Shown here: positions 30,605-39,087 of the stretch, one piece after another | How the letters are laid out: each line of letters opens with the position of its first letter | Position numbering within the stretch: the first letter of the stretch is position 1 | Source: Allomesorhizobium sp043769475 | Lineage (GTDB): Bacteria; Pseudomonadota; Alphaproteobacteria; Rhizobiales; Rhizobiaceae | Reading direction: 5' to 3' | DNA length: 64,000 bases | NCBI RefSeq assembly: GCF_043769475.1 | Contig: NZ_CP171729.1 | Location: 2,356,001-2,420,000, forward strand | Program-made: the position numbers and the translations under genes | The notes under the pieces: generated by a model | The model's input: the letters and a program-made list of their open reading frames with translations, nothing else | Databases searched by the model: none | What the model was told of the DNA's origin: nothing

Positions 30605-30869
30605 GTTCCCTCCCTCGGCATCTTTTCGGCCGTCTGCACATGCGGCCACATCGAGATCATACACGGCAATCGAGGCGGAAGAAGCCTGCATCCTCCAAGC
30701 CGTGAGAGAAAGAATGCAGCCCGCTCCCGGAGCCGCATATTGTACTTTCGCATACAGCTTCCCGACGGGCGGCATTGCCAAGACGCGCCGGGCAAGCAAA
30801 TATAGCCGCGGCGCAAGCGTGCCCGGCACGCGGGAGGATGCGCTTGAGGCAGTCTCGGGAGGAGCTCCG

Positions 30870-32039
30870 CTGACCTGTTTGCGGACAAGCTATTCTTGCG
30901 GCCTGTCGGTCCTGACGACCGGCGATGGCGATGCTGAAGCATTTGCGCTGGCCGTGGCCGAGGAGGCCTCGGCCATTCGTGCGAGCTTTGCGCTCATCTT
31001 TTTCTCGCAAGCCCTGCTGGCGGCGGAGCAATTGTCGGATGCGCTGAACCGGCATGCGCCGGACCTCGCCTATGCCGGCTGTTCGACCGCGGGCGAAATC
31101 ACGCCGGCCGGGCTCGAGGAAGGTCATGTCGTTGCAATGCTGTTTCCGGCGGAGAGCTTCACCGCTGTCAGCACCATGATGACCGGGCTGTCCTCCGCGG
31201 GCATGGACGACATCGCCGGTAAGGTCGAGGCGCTGAAACTATCGCTTCGAAGCCGGAACGGCGCGGCGCTCGCCGACAACATATTCGCGCTCTGCTTCAT
31301 CGACGGGCTTTCCTATGCGGAGGAAGCGGTCACCTCGGCGATCCACTGGGGGCTGGACGACATTCCGCTGATCGGCGGCTCGGCCGGCGACGATCTCAAG
31401 TTCGAGACCACCACGCTCATCTCGAATGCCGGAATTGGCAGCGACTGCGCGATCGTCGTCCTGATCGCAACCGACATTCCTTTCCATGTCTTCAAGACGG
31501 AGAATTTCGTACCGACCGAGGACAAGCTCGTGGTCACCGCGTCCGACCCCGAGCGGCGAATTGTGTATGAATTCAACGCTGGCGCAGCTGCCCAGGAATT
31601 CGCCAACGCCGTCGGCATCGCGCATGGCGCGATGACGCCGCTCAGCTTCGCGTCGCATCCGGTCGTGGTCAGGGTCGGTGGCGAATATTATTGCCGCTCC
31701 ATCCAGAAGATGAACGCCGACGGCTCGCTGTCGTTCTTCTGTGCTATCGACGACGGCATCGTGCTCTCGATCGCAAAACCCACCGGTATGGTCGAATCGA
31801 CGCGCACGGCGCTGAAGAATGTGAGCGAGCGCCTCGGTGGCATCGACATCGTCCTGGGCTTCGACTGCGTTCTGCGGCGTCTCGATGCGCGCAATCGGCA
31901 AGTGTTCCGCGATATTTCGGAGCTCTATCGTGCCAATAACGTGATCGGCTTCGGCACCTACGGCGAGCAATACCGGTCCATGCATCTCAACCAGACCTTC
32001 ATCGGCATCGCCTTCGGCCACCGCCAGGCGGCGGAATAG
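30870..32039 (+). CDS. FIST-domain protein, NosP-like haem/NO sensor candidate
   Basis: About 389 residues with an N-terminal FIST domain (SQALLAAEQLSDALN, DLAYAGCSTAGEITP, LIGGSAGDDLKF) and a C-terminal FIST_C domain (FVPTEDKLVVTASDPE, LGFDCVLRRLDARN). In Pseudomonas and others FIST proteins encoded beside a hybrid histidine kinase are NosP, a haem protein that senses nitric oxide and inhibits NahK. No ATG fits: GGGAGGAG lies 5 bases before a CTG and 14 before a TTG, and a GTG 51 bases upstream lacks a site. The start is therefore uncertain. The kinase gene follows 5 bases after the stop. Confidence 0.82.
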   Translation: MTCLRTSYSCGLSVLTTGDGDAEAFALAVAEEASAIRASFALIFFSQALLAAEQLSDALNRHAPDLAYAGCSTAGEITPAGLEEGHVVAMLFPAESFTAVSTMMTGLSSAGMDDIAGKVEALKLSLRSRNGAALADNIFALCFIDGLSYAEEAVTSAIHWGLDDIPLIGGSAGDDLKFETTTLISNAGIGSDCAIVVLIATDIPFHVFKTENFVPTEDKLVVTASDPERRIVYEFNAGAAAQEFANAVGIAHGAMTPLSFASHPVVVRVGGEYYCRSIQKMNADGSLSFFCAIDDGIVLSIAKPTGMVESTRTALKNVSERLGGIDIVLGFDCVLRRLDARNRQVFRDISELYRANNVIGFGTYGEQYRSMHLNQTFIGIAFGHRQAAE

Positions 32040-32044
32040 CAGCC

Positions 32045-33385
32045 ATGCCAATCCGCAATATCGACGACATCACACGGCTGAAGAAGATCAACGCCGCCCT
32101 CATCTCGCGCGTCGAGCGCTCCATGGATCAGCAGGGCAACGCCTTCTCTCTTTTTCAGACCGCGATCAACCTGGAAAGCCGGGTGCGGACACGGACCGAG
32201 GAACTGCGCTCCACGCTTCGGCGTCTTGAAGAATCCAATATCGATCTCGTTGCCGCCAAGGAAAATGCCGAACGGGCGAACCTGTCGAAGACACGCTTCC
32301 TGGCCGCTGCCAGCCACGACATTCTGCAGCCGCTGAATGCGGCCCACCTCTCCGTTTCCGCGCTTTCTGAAGTCCAGGCCAACGAGGAAGGCCGCAAGCT
32401 GGTCCGCCAGGTCGAGCGCTCGCTGGAGACGATGGAGGATCTGCTTCACACGCTGCTCGACATTTCCAAACTGGATGCGGGCGTCATCGAGCCGGAGATC
32501 ACCGACGTTGCACTGGAGCCCCTGTTCTTCTCGCTCAAATCGGATTTCCAGCCGCTGGCCGAGCAGAAAGGCCTGAAGCTCAAATTCCTTCCCGGCAATG
32601 CGGTGGTGCGGTCGGATCGCACGCTGCTTCGGCGCATCCTTCAGAATATCGTTTCCAACGCCATCCGCTACACACGCGCCGGCGGCGTGCTTGTCGGCGT
32701 GCGCCACCGCGGCAATATCGTCAGGGTCGACGTGGTGGACACGGGCTGCGGCATACCCGAGAGCCAGCGTGAGGCGGTGTTCGAGGAGTTCCATCGCGGA
32801 ACCGCTTCGGCGGACACCGACTTCGCAGGCGGCGGCCTCGGGCTCGGCCTATCGATCGTACGGCGCATGACGAACGCGCTTGGCCACCCGATCGCCTTTT
32901 CATCGGTCGTCGGGCGGGGCACGGCGTTCCATCTCGACGTTCCGGCGGCGGCGGTATCCTTTGCCGAAGCCGGAGCGCTGGCCGCCGAGCCTGAGCGGCC
33001 GCGCGGCTACGGCCTGTTCGGCACGAGGGTGCTGCTGGTCGAAAACGACACCGAGGTTCTGGAGGCCATGACGACTCTTCTGGAACGCTGGCAATGCACG
33101 GTGAAATCGGCGACTTCGACCGAACAGTCGCTGGACGCGCTGGGCGACCGTGCGTGGATTCCGGATATCGTCATCGCCGACCAGCATCTGGACGATGGCG
33201 ACCTCGGCAGCATTACGATCGCCAGCGTCCGCAACTATCTCGACCGGGCAGTCCCGGCGCTGATCGTCACCGGCGACGGGTCGGCCTCGCTCGCGCGGGA
33301 CGCGCGCGCGGCTGGCGTCGAATTGATGCGCAAACCGGTAAAGCCGGCGCAATTGCGGGCGCTCATGGCCCATCTACTGGCCTGA
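32045..33385 (+). CDS. Hybrid sensor histidine kinase/response regulator (NahK-like)
   Basis: A 446-residue cytoplasmic hybrid kinase: a coiled-coil start (residues about 1-75), HisKA with the phospho-histidine in AAASHDILQPLNAA near residue 90, HATPase with the NIVSNAIRYT N-box and GGGLGLGLSIV G-box, and a C-terminal receiver (about 325-446) with the phospho-acceptor in VIADQHLDD. No membrane segment or PAS domain is seen, so it relies on a separate sensor, the FIST protein encoded just upstream. The tandem arrangement is that of NosP-NahK. Confidence 0.9.
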   Translation: MPIRNIDDITRLKKINAALISRVERSMDQQGNAFSLFQTAINLESRVRTRTEELRSTLRRLEESNIDLVAAKENAERANLSKTRFLAAASHDILQPLNAAHLSVSALSEVQANEEGRKLVRQVERSLETMEDLLHTLLDISKLDAGVIEPEITDVALEPLFFSLKSDFQPLAEQKGLKLKFLPGNAVVRSDRTLLRRILQNIVSNAIRYTRAGGVLVGVRHRGNIVRVDVVDTGCGIPESQREAVFEEFHRGTASADTDFAGGGLGLGLSIVRRMTNALGHPIAFSSVVGRGTAFHLDVPAAAVSFAEAGALAAEPERPRGYGLFGTRVLLVENDTEVLEAMTTLLERWQCTVKSATSTEQSLDALGDRAWIPDIVIADQHLDDGDLGSITIASVRNYLDRAVPALIVTGDGSASLARDARAAGVELMRKPVKPAQLRALMAHLLA

Positions 33386-33449
33386 CCGGAGACTCATCGC
33401 GACAGCTAGTATAGGCTGCCTTTATCGACCAAGCGGGTCGCTGGAAGCG

Positions 33450-34133
33450 CTAGAACCCCGACGGATCGCGAAACAGTTCGGCATTGTCGAGTTTGGAAAC
33501 CTCGATCACCGCCTGGGTTCGGCTGTAGACGTTCAGCTTCCGCAATATCTCCGAAACGTGCGCCTTGACCGTGGTTTCGCCCACCTGGAGTTCGTAGGCG
33601 ATCTGCTTGTTCAACAGCCCTTGGCGCAGCATCTGCAACACGCGCAATTGCTGTGGGGTGAGCTTGGCCAGCCGGCGCACCATTTCGGCGCGGTCAGCAC
33701 TTTCGGCATCGGGCGGCCGGGCTTCGTAGTTCTCCGGCACGTGGATCGCACCTTCCATCACCGAGCGAATCGCGGCAGCAAGATCGCTCTTGCGCACCGA
33801 TTTCGGCACGAAGCCGGCAGCGCCGTAGGACAATGCCTCCGAGATGATCTTCGGATCCTCGTGCCCAGAAACCACGACGACCGGCAGATGCGGGTGGCGG
33901 GTGCGCAACTGCAGCAGTCCATCGAAGCCGTGCACGTCGGGCATTGAAAGGTCGAGAAGCGCAAGATCAAACGGTTTCGGCCCCGAAAGTATGGTCAGCG
34001 CCTCTGAAATGGAACGCGCCTCGGCGGTATCGACGTCCGGATAGGCCATGCGCACGGCGCTATGCAGCGCTTCGCGGAACAACGGATGGTCGTCGATGAT
34101 AAGAAAGCGGGCGGCTTCGTTGGCAGCATTCAT
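33450..34133 (-). CDS. LuxR-type (NarL/FixJ) response regulator
   Basis: A 227-residue two-domain regulator. The receiver has the acidic pair in LIIDDHPLF, the phospho-aspartate in LALLDLSMPD and the lysine in FVPKSVRK. A LuxR HTH follows from about residue 155 (LTPQQLRVLQML...NKQIAYEL...TTVKAHVSEILRKL). I place the start at the ATG 9 bases after GGAG; an extension upstream has no homology. It is convergent with the hybrid kinase gene and is the likely output of the FIST/kinase module. Confidence 0.92.
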   Translation of the reverse strand: MNAANEAARFLIIDDHPLFREALHSAVRMAYPDVDTAEARSISEALTILSGPKPFDLALLDLSMPDVHGFDGLLQLRTRHPHLPVVVVSGHEDPKIISEALSYGAAGFVPKSVRKSDLAAAIRSVMEGAIHVPENYEARPPDAESADRAEMVRRLAKLTPQQLRVLQMLRQGLLNKQIAYELQVGETTVKAHVSEILRKLNVYSRTQAVIEVSKLDNAELFRDPSGF

Positions 34134-34435
34134 GTGGCGATTCTCCATCCGGAGATCGTCCGGGTCAACGGGCGCTTTCCGATACGCCGGACATTCCTGT
34201 TCCGCTCCCATCGTTTCCCCCATTGCCAGAGAATATCCAACCATCGCTCGCCCGATATTGGCAATTGGTACATCGCAGTCGGGCCTGCGCACGAAACGCG
34301 CGAAGGTGGCGCGCAGCTTCGCATCATGCGACAGTTTCAGGAATACGATGCCAGAAGACCGCAGGCCGTTCCGGTTCCGCCTGCGTTTCGGAATACGCGA
34401 TCTGGACGAGATCGGCATGACCGGTGGGCAATGCA

Positions 34436-35086
34436 ATGAGCGAAGTCATCCTGCACAACTACTATCGATCCTCGACCTCATATAGGGTCAGGATCGCGCT
34501 TGAGATGAAGGGGATAAGTTACCGCTACGTGCCGCATCATCTGCGCCTTGGCGAGCACCTCGAACCATCTTATCTGGCGGTCAATCCGCAGGGATTCGTG
34601 CCCGCCCTGATTTGGAGCGACGGCGCACTCCTGACCCAATCGCTGGCGATCATCGAATTTCTGGACGAAATCCAGCCGGAGCCCCCGCTTCTGCCAGCCG
34701 ATGCGCATGGACGGGCGCGCGTGCGGATGCTGTCGCAGATGATCGCCTGCGACATCCACCCGGTGAACAATCTGCGGATTCTGACTTCGCTGCGCACACT
34801 CTACGGCGCCGGCGACGAGGATGTGGCCAACTGGTTCCGTCACTGGGTCAACGAAACCTTCCAGCCCCTTGAAAAACTTCTCACCGAGAGTTCCGAGACC
34901 GGAAAATTCTGCCATGGCGACACGCCTGGGCTGGCGGACATCTGCCTTGTCGCTCAAGTCGCAAACAATGCCCGCTTCAACCTCGACATGGACCCCTACC
35001 CCGTGATCTCGCGGATCAATGCCGAGTGCCTGACACTGCCGGCGTTCATCAAGGCCGCGCCCCAGAACCAGCCGGATGCCGAATGA
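34436..35086 (+). CDS. maiA: Maleylacetoacetate isomerase
   Basis: A 216-residue zeta-class glutathione transferase. The SSTSYRVRIAL motif near residue 12 is the family signature, and the C-terminal domain carries CHGDTPGLADICLVAQ. It isomerises maleylacetoacetate (or maleylpyruvate) in tyrosine/homogentisate or gentisate breakdown. The other genes of those pathways are not in the window. The ATG is preferred over a GTG four codons earlier because the protein aligns from MSEVILHNYY. Confidence 0.92.
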   Translation: MSEVILHNYYRSSTSYRVRIALEMKGISYRYVPHHLRLGEHLEPSYLAVNPQGFVPALIWSDGALLTQSLAIIEFLDEIQPEPPLLPADAHGRARVRMLSQMIACDIHPVNNLRILTSLRTLYGAGDEDVANWFRHWVNETFQPLEKLLTESSETGKFCHGDTPGLADICLVAQVANNARFNLDMDPYPVISRINAECLTLPAFIKAAPQNQPDAE

Positions 35087-35098
35087 ATGGTGGCGCGA

Positions 35099-35578
35099 TC
35101 AGGCGCCAGCTTTCCGGCGGCGTTCGTAAAGCATCACCAGCGTTTCGGCGACCAGCGCCGGCCTTTCGTCGCCATCAATTTCGACCGTGTTGCCGGCTTT
35201 CATCAGATATTGCCCGGGTCCCTTTTCCTCCACCGACATCAGCGTGGTCCGCAGCCTGACGCGCGCGCCGGCCTTGACCGGAGCGACAAAACGCACCTTG
35301 TCGAGCCCGTAATTGAAGGCGGCCTGAGTATTTTCCGGCATTATGCCGAGATCCTGCGCCAGCGTGGCGACCAGCGAAAGCGTCAGGTAGCCATGTGCGA
35401 TCGGCGTTCGGAACGGGCTCTCTCTCCTGGCGCGCTCGATATCGACATGGATCCACTGACGATCGCCGGTGCAGTCGGCGAATTTGTCGATCATTTGCTG
35501 ATCGACCGCGACCCATTCGGATACGCCCAGTTCCTTTCCGACAAAGTTCTCGAGCGTGGCAAAGGTCAGTGCCGTCAT
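35099..35578 (-). CDS. MaoC family (R)-hydratase-like protein
   Basis: A 159-residue hot-dog-fold protein with the hydratase 2 motif: the catalytic DCTGDRQWIHVD and the following ARRESPFRTPIAHGYLTLSL. MaoC/PhaJ-type proteins hydrate (R)-enoyl-CoA and can feed polyhydroxyalkanoate synthesis, which fits the two nearby phasin genes. The start at MTALTF has GGAG/AGGA just upstream. It is convergent with maiA, 12 bases away. Confidence 0.9.
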   Translation of the reverse strand: MTALTFATLENFVGKELGVSEWVAVDQQMIDKFADCTGDRQWIHVDIERARRESPFRTPIAHGYLTLSLVATLAQDLGIMPENTQAAFNYGLDKVRFVAPVKAGARVRLRTTLMSVEEKGPGQYLMKAGNTVEIDGDERPALVAETLVMLYERRRKAGA

Positions 35579-35695
35579 TCCTGGCTCCGCACCTGAAAAA
35601 TGCCCGGCCTGATTCGGCACGGGTGGAAATATCTTCGATGGCATTTCTGATCGGACCCGATCCGTCTCGCGGTTCGGAACTTGTTCCCCTAACGG

Positions 35696-36127
35696 CTACC
35701 GGTTCTTCTCGTAGCCTTTGCGAATTTCTTCCATCGTCTCGCGAATGCGCTCTCGCAGTATCTCGACCGACTCGGTTCCGGATTTCTTTACAATTTCGGC
35801 GACTTCGCTGGCGTTCTTGACGGCGGTCTCGAAGGAGCGCCGCGCAAAATCGGCTTGTTTGGCCATCATCTCTTGCGGATTGCCGGGAGCCCGATAACTC
35901 TGCGCCATATCGGTGATTTCGCTCATCGTGTCCTGCAATATCTGTCGCTGCTTGGTCATCAAATTCTGCGCGCCCATAGTCGTCGCTGACGCCGATTTCT
36001 GCAGCGCTTCGAGATTCTTGCGGTGGTGGCTGAGGATGGCTTCAACGTCCATGCTCGGCAATTTCAGATCGCGGCCGAAATTGTTGAACATATCCAGGAA
36101 GGATTCGGATTCCGGCTTCTTTGCCAT
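35696..36127 (-). CDS. Phasin family protein
   Basis: A 143-residue amphipathic, helix-rich protein with the Phasin_2 pattern (LPSMDVEAILSHHRKNLEAL, then MTKQRQILQDTM and RRSFETAVKNASEVAEI). Phasins coat polyhydroxybutyrate granules. It precedes the MaoC gene on the same strand and lies near a second, different phasin. It has no CTGC-type operator like that of the other phasin. Confidence 0.88.
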   Translation of the reverse strand: MAKKPESESFLDMFNNFGRDLKLPSMDVEAILSHHRKNLEALQKSASATTMGAQNLMTKQRQILQDTMSEITDMAQSYRAPGNPQEMMAKQADFARRSFETAVKNASEVAEIVKKSGTESVEILRERIRETMEEIRKGYEKNR

Positions 36128-36188
36128 GGCTCTCTCCCTTGCCGGCGCGGCGGCGCCGCAATGAAGAATAGAGCTTTGGCGAAGCGGG

Positions 36189-37493
36189 TCAATTCGCCAG
36201 CAAAAGCCGTTCGGCCACGTAAAGCACCAGACCGGCCAAGCCGCCGATCAGCATGCCGTTGAAGCGGATATACTGCAGGTCGCGGCCAATGTTCAGCTCG
36301 ATGAGACGCGTCAGCTGCGCCAGATCCCAGCGTTTGACCTGATCGGCGATAAAGCCTGAAACGCCGCTCTTCTGGCTTTCGACGAAGGACGCGAGCGCCA
36401 CGACGAAGCCCTGGTTCATGTCGGCCCGGACCTGCCGGTCGCTCGCCAGATGTCGCCCGACCTCCACGAACATGCCGGCAAGGTGTTCGCGGATCGCCGA
36501 CTTGGGGGCCTTGGCGTCCTGCTCGATGAAGGCTCGCATGCTATCCCACATATCCTGCGCGAGTTCCTTGAGCTCCGGGCGAGCCAGGAAATCCCGCTTC
36601 AGCTTTTCGGCCCTCTTGGCGTAGTCCTTCGAACTGCGCAGCTTTTCGACGAAATTGAGCACGAAGAGGTCGAATTCGCGTCGCATCGGATGGTCGGGAT
36701 CGCCGCGAACCTCGTCAAGGAGCGCGCCGGCCGAGGCTACGATCTTCTTCAGGAGGTAGGCGTCGGCGCGAAACAGATTGAACAGCGACGGCAGTTCCTC
36801 GCGGATCTTTTCCCGCATGGCAACCAGCGCCTCGTCGTCGCTGAGGAATCTTCCGACGACCTTGGTGAACTCATCGAACAGCTTCTGGTGACGGCGGTCG
36901 TCGGTGAAGGCCGAAAGCAGTTCGGCGGCCAGCGGCGCGACGGGCACCTTCTCCACTTGCTCGACGATCGTCTGGGTGACGAAACCGCGCAGACCGGACT
37001 GCTCCACCGCGGACAGCGTCTGCGGCACCAGCCGTGCAACGAAGCGCGACAGGCCCGCCGCCCGACCCGGATCGGAGAGCCAGTCGGCGACCAGGGCCGC
37101 AAAATCGACCTCGTTCAGCTTTTCGCGCACCGGGCCGGCCGCCAGGAAATTGACCTCTATGAACCGGCCGAGATTGTCGGCGATGCGGTTCTGGTTTTCC
37201 GGAATGATTGCGGTGTGCGGGATCGGCAGGCCGAGCGGCCGCTTGAACAGAGCAACGACGGCGTACCAGTCGGCGAGGCCGCCGATCGTCGCCGCCTCGG
37301 CGAAGGCCGCGACAAAGCCCAGCCAAGGCAGGCGCGGCTCGAAATATTTGGCGAGCATAAAGACGACGACACACAGCGCGAGCGCGGCCGTCGCGATGAA
37401 CTTGGTCCAGCGTAGCGCCTTGAGCTTGCTGTCGTCGTCCCCGGCAAAGCTGAGCGTTGCTTCGGCAGGCGCGTCATATCCGGTCGGAGGCAT
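36189..37493 (-). CDS. DUF445 family inner-membrane protein
   Basis: A 434-residue protein with a transmembrane segment near residues 33-55 (TAALALCVVVFMLAKYF) and another at the C-terminus (LIGGLAGLVLYVAERLLL), and a long helical middle including the ADWYAVVALFKRPLGLPIPHTAIIP signature of DUF445 (YjiN-like). The function of the family is unknown. I start it at the ATG preceded by GGAG; an earlier ATG would overlap the phasin operator palindrome. It is divergent from the second phasin gene. Confidence 0.88.
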   Translation of the reverse strand: MPPTGYDAPAEATLSFAGDDDSKLKALRWTKFIATAALALCVVVFMLAKYFEPRLPWLGFVAAFAEAATIGGLADWYAVVALFKRPLGLPIPHTAIIPENQNRIADNLGRFIEVNFLAAGPVREKLNEVDFAALVADWLSDPGRAAGLSRFVARLVPQTLSAVEQSGLRGFVTQTIVEQVEKVPVAPLAAELLSAFTDDRRHQKLFDEFTKVVGRFLSDDEALVAMREKIREELPSLFNLFRADAYLLKKIVASAGALLDEVRGDPDHPMRREFDLFVLNFVEKLRSSKDYAKRAEKLKRDFLARPELKELAQDMWDSMRAFIEQDAKAPKSAIREHLAGMFVEVGRHLASDRQVRADMNQGFVVALASFVESQKSGVSGFIADQVKRWDLAQLTRLIELNIGRDLQYIRFNGMLIGGLAGLVLYVAERLLLAN

Positions 37494-37554
37494 CGGTTTG
37501 AATTCTCCAGCTGCTTCGGAAGGCAAACCTAGCGTCCCCTCGCCACCTTGGACA

Positions 37555-37592
37555 TGCTGCATTGCAGCAGAAATTTATGTTGCACTGCAACA
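37555..37592. promoter_or_regulatory. Two tandem PhaR-type operators upstream of the phasin gene
   Basis: Two perfect palindromes lie 23 bases apart: TGCTGCATTGCAGCA (37555-37569, containing CTGC-N3-GCAG) and TGTTGCACTGCAACA (37578-37592). PhaR, the repressor of phasin genes in alphaproteobacteria, is known to bind CTGC-N3-GCAG-like repeats. They sit 84-121 bases before the phasin start, where the promoter should be. Binding by PhaR is inferred. Confidence 0.75.
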
Positions 37593-37675
37593 TGCTCGCC
37601 ACTATATAGCGCCCACGCCTCGGGCCAATGACGGACGGGGCGAACCATAGCTCCCGAAATGAGGATGGAAATCAA

Positions 37676-38164
37676 ATGGCCAAAACCACCGAAAAAACCG
37701 ATAATGCTGCAGCCGGCTATTTCGCCGCGATCCAGAACGCGTTCGAGACCCTGCAGAGCAAGATTGAAGTTCCCGCAGCCGCTCGCGATTACGTGAAGCG
37801 CGGCGCTTCGACCGCCCAGGCGCAGGCCGAGACCGCGCATCGAGGCGCATCCAAATTCACCGACGGCACTGAGAAACTCGCGACTTCGTTCGTCGGCGGC
37901 TACGCAAATTTCACCCGCAGCCTGCTCGACATGACGCTCGCCAACGTCCAGCACACGCTGCTCACGGTCGAGAAGGTCGCCGGCGCCCAGTCCCTCAACG
38001 AGGCCGTCCAGCATCAGGCCGATTTCGTGCGAGAGAGCCTGAATGCCAATGTCGAGCGCGCCCGCAACGCTGCCGACACCGCGAAGAGCGCCTTCACCAA
38101 TAGCGCCAAGACGGTGCAGGCCGAATTGTCCAACATCTATTCGTTCGGACAAAAGGCCGCCTGA
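37676..38164 (+). CDS. Phasin (PHB granule-associated protein)
   Basis: A 162-residue, alanine-rich, almost wholly helical protein with the Phasin_2 core FAAIQNAFETLQSKIEVPAAARDYVKRGASTAQ and a second helix LLDMTLANVQHTLL. It lacks any membrane segment. The start is the ATG with GAGG about 10 bases upstream. The paired PhaR-like palindromes suggest induction when polyhydroxybutyrate accumulates. It faces the doxX-like gene, whose open frame runs antisense through it. Confidence 0.92.
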   Translation: MAKTTEKTDNAAAGYFAAIQNAFETLQSKIEVPAAARDYVKRGASTAQAQAETAHRGASKFTDGTEKLATSFVGGYANFTRSLLDMTLANVQHTLLTVEKVAGAQSLNEAVQHQADFVRESLNANVERARNAADTAKSAFTNSAKTVQAELSNIYSFGQKAA

Positions 38165-38183
38165 ACCGGCTCTCGAAGCAGTT

Positions 38184-38578
38184 CTAAAACAAAAATGGCG
38201 CAGCAGGAACAGCGCAATAAAGCCGCCGAGAACCGGCACTCCCGCAATAAACAGATGGTTTGCCGGATCGGCCCAAGGCTGGATCAGGACCGGCCACGAA
38301 ACGGCGACGCTGACGGCATGCAAGATCATCGCCGCGCCATAGGCGACTGTGCGGAACAGGCCGAGGAACAGGCAGATCGCGATGGCGATCTCGATCACAC
38401 CGAAGGCATAGGCCGACAGTTGCGGCACGCTGATACCGTAGAAGAAGCCCCAGATGCCGACGGTGTTTTCCGGCACGATGAACTTTTCGAGGCCCCATTG
38501 CAGCAGGAAGAGGCCGAGCGTGATCCGGAGAACCAGCAGCGCGCGGGGCAAGGTTCTGGCAAGCGCTTCGTCGTTCAT
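38184..38578 (-). CDS. DoxX family membrane protein with displaced stop codon
   Basis: Four hydrophobic segments and the ALLVLRITLGLFLLQWGLEKF start mark a DoxX/DUF417-like small membrane protein of about 130 residues, preceded by GGAGG. The family body ends near LLRHFCF. As sequenced no stop follows in frame: the frame stays open, antisense through the phasin gene, to 37529. A TAG at 38184-38186 is out of phase by one base, beside A/T runs (AAAACAAAAA). I give the likely original end; a one-base indel has probably displaced the stop. Confidence 0.7.
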
Positions 38579-38609
38579 GTCGCCTCCACCGTTCACCGGA
38601 GTCGCCAGT

Positions 38610-39059
38610 TCAGAAATATCGCGTTTCGGCGGGCGGATGCTCCCAGTCGTCGTCGCGGCCATTCTCATAGATGATCGGCGCTTCGGCAAGCTCGGTGTCG
38701 TTGGCGTCGTCGAGGCAGCAGATGTTCACCGCGTAGAACTCGCCGCCCATCTGCTCGAAGCTGGCGTTGCCGAACGTGTGGACCCCGCAGTTCCGGCAGA
38801 AGAAATGGTGGATTTGCCTGCTGGCATACCGGTAGTCGGCCAGCGCATCCCGCCCCTCGATCAGGCGGAAGTCTCCCGCACGGACAAAACCCTTCCACAG
38901 CCTAGTCTTCAGGCAGGACGAGCAGTTGCAGCGGAAGGTCGACGTCCACCACACGCCCGGCAGTTCGGGTTCGGAACGGCGGCCGGCTGGCGCCAGGTCG
39001 AGCTCGCATTCGAAGCGCACCGCGCCGCAGTGGCAACTGCCGTGATAGGTCTTCTTCAT
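38610..39059 (-). CDS. GFA family (CENP-V/glutathione-dependent formaldehyde-activating-like) protein
   Basis: A 149-residue zinc protein with the GFA cysteine sets: SCHCGAVRFECE at the N-terminus, CNCSSCLKT near residue 52 and FFCRNCGVHTFG near 95. The zinc-binding beta fold of the family is well supported, but most members have no proven catalytic activity. It lies 31 bases from the doxX-like gene on the same strand. Confidence 0.9.
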   Translation of the reverse strand: MKKTYHGSCHCGAVRFECELDLAPAGRRSEPELPGVWWTSTFRCNCSSCLKTRLWKGFVRAGDFRLIEGRDALADYRYASRQIHHFFCRNCGVHTFGNASFEQMGGEFYAVNICCLDDANDTELAEAPIIYENGRDDDWEHPPAETRYF

Positions 39060-39087
39060 CTCGCTTTGTCCTTGCTTGTCGTCTCGT

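Noticed and set aside
30838..30873. An 11-codon leader peptide (ATG after CGGGAGG) before the FIST gene
   Set aside because: The site abuts the ATG with no usable spacing, and the frame has no conserved feature; probably chance.
37529..38183. C-terminal extension of the DoxX-like protein as a real second domain
   Set aside because: It is exactly antisense to the phasin gene and has no domain features; a displaced stop is simpler.
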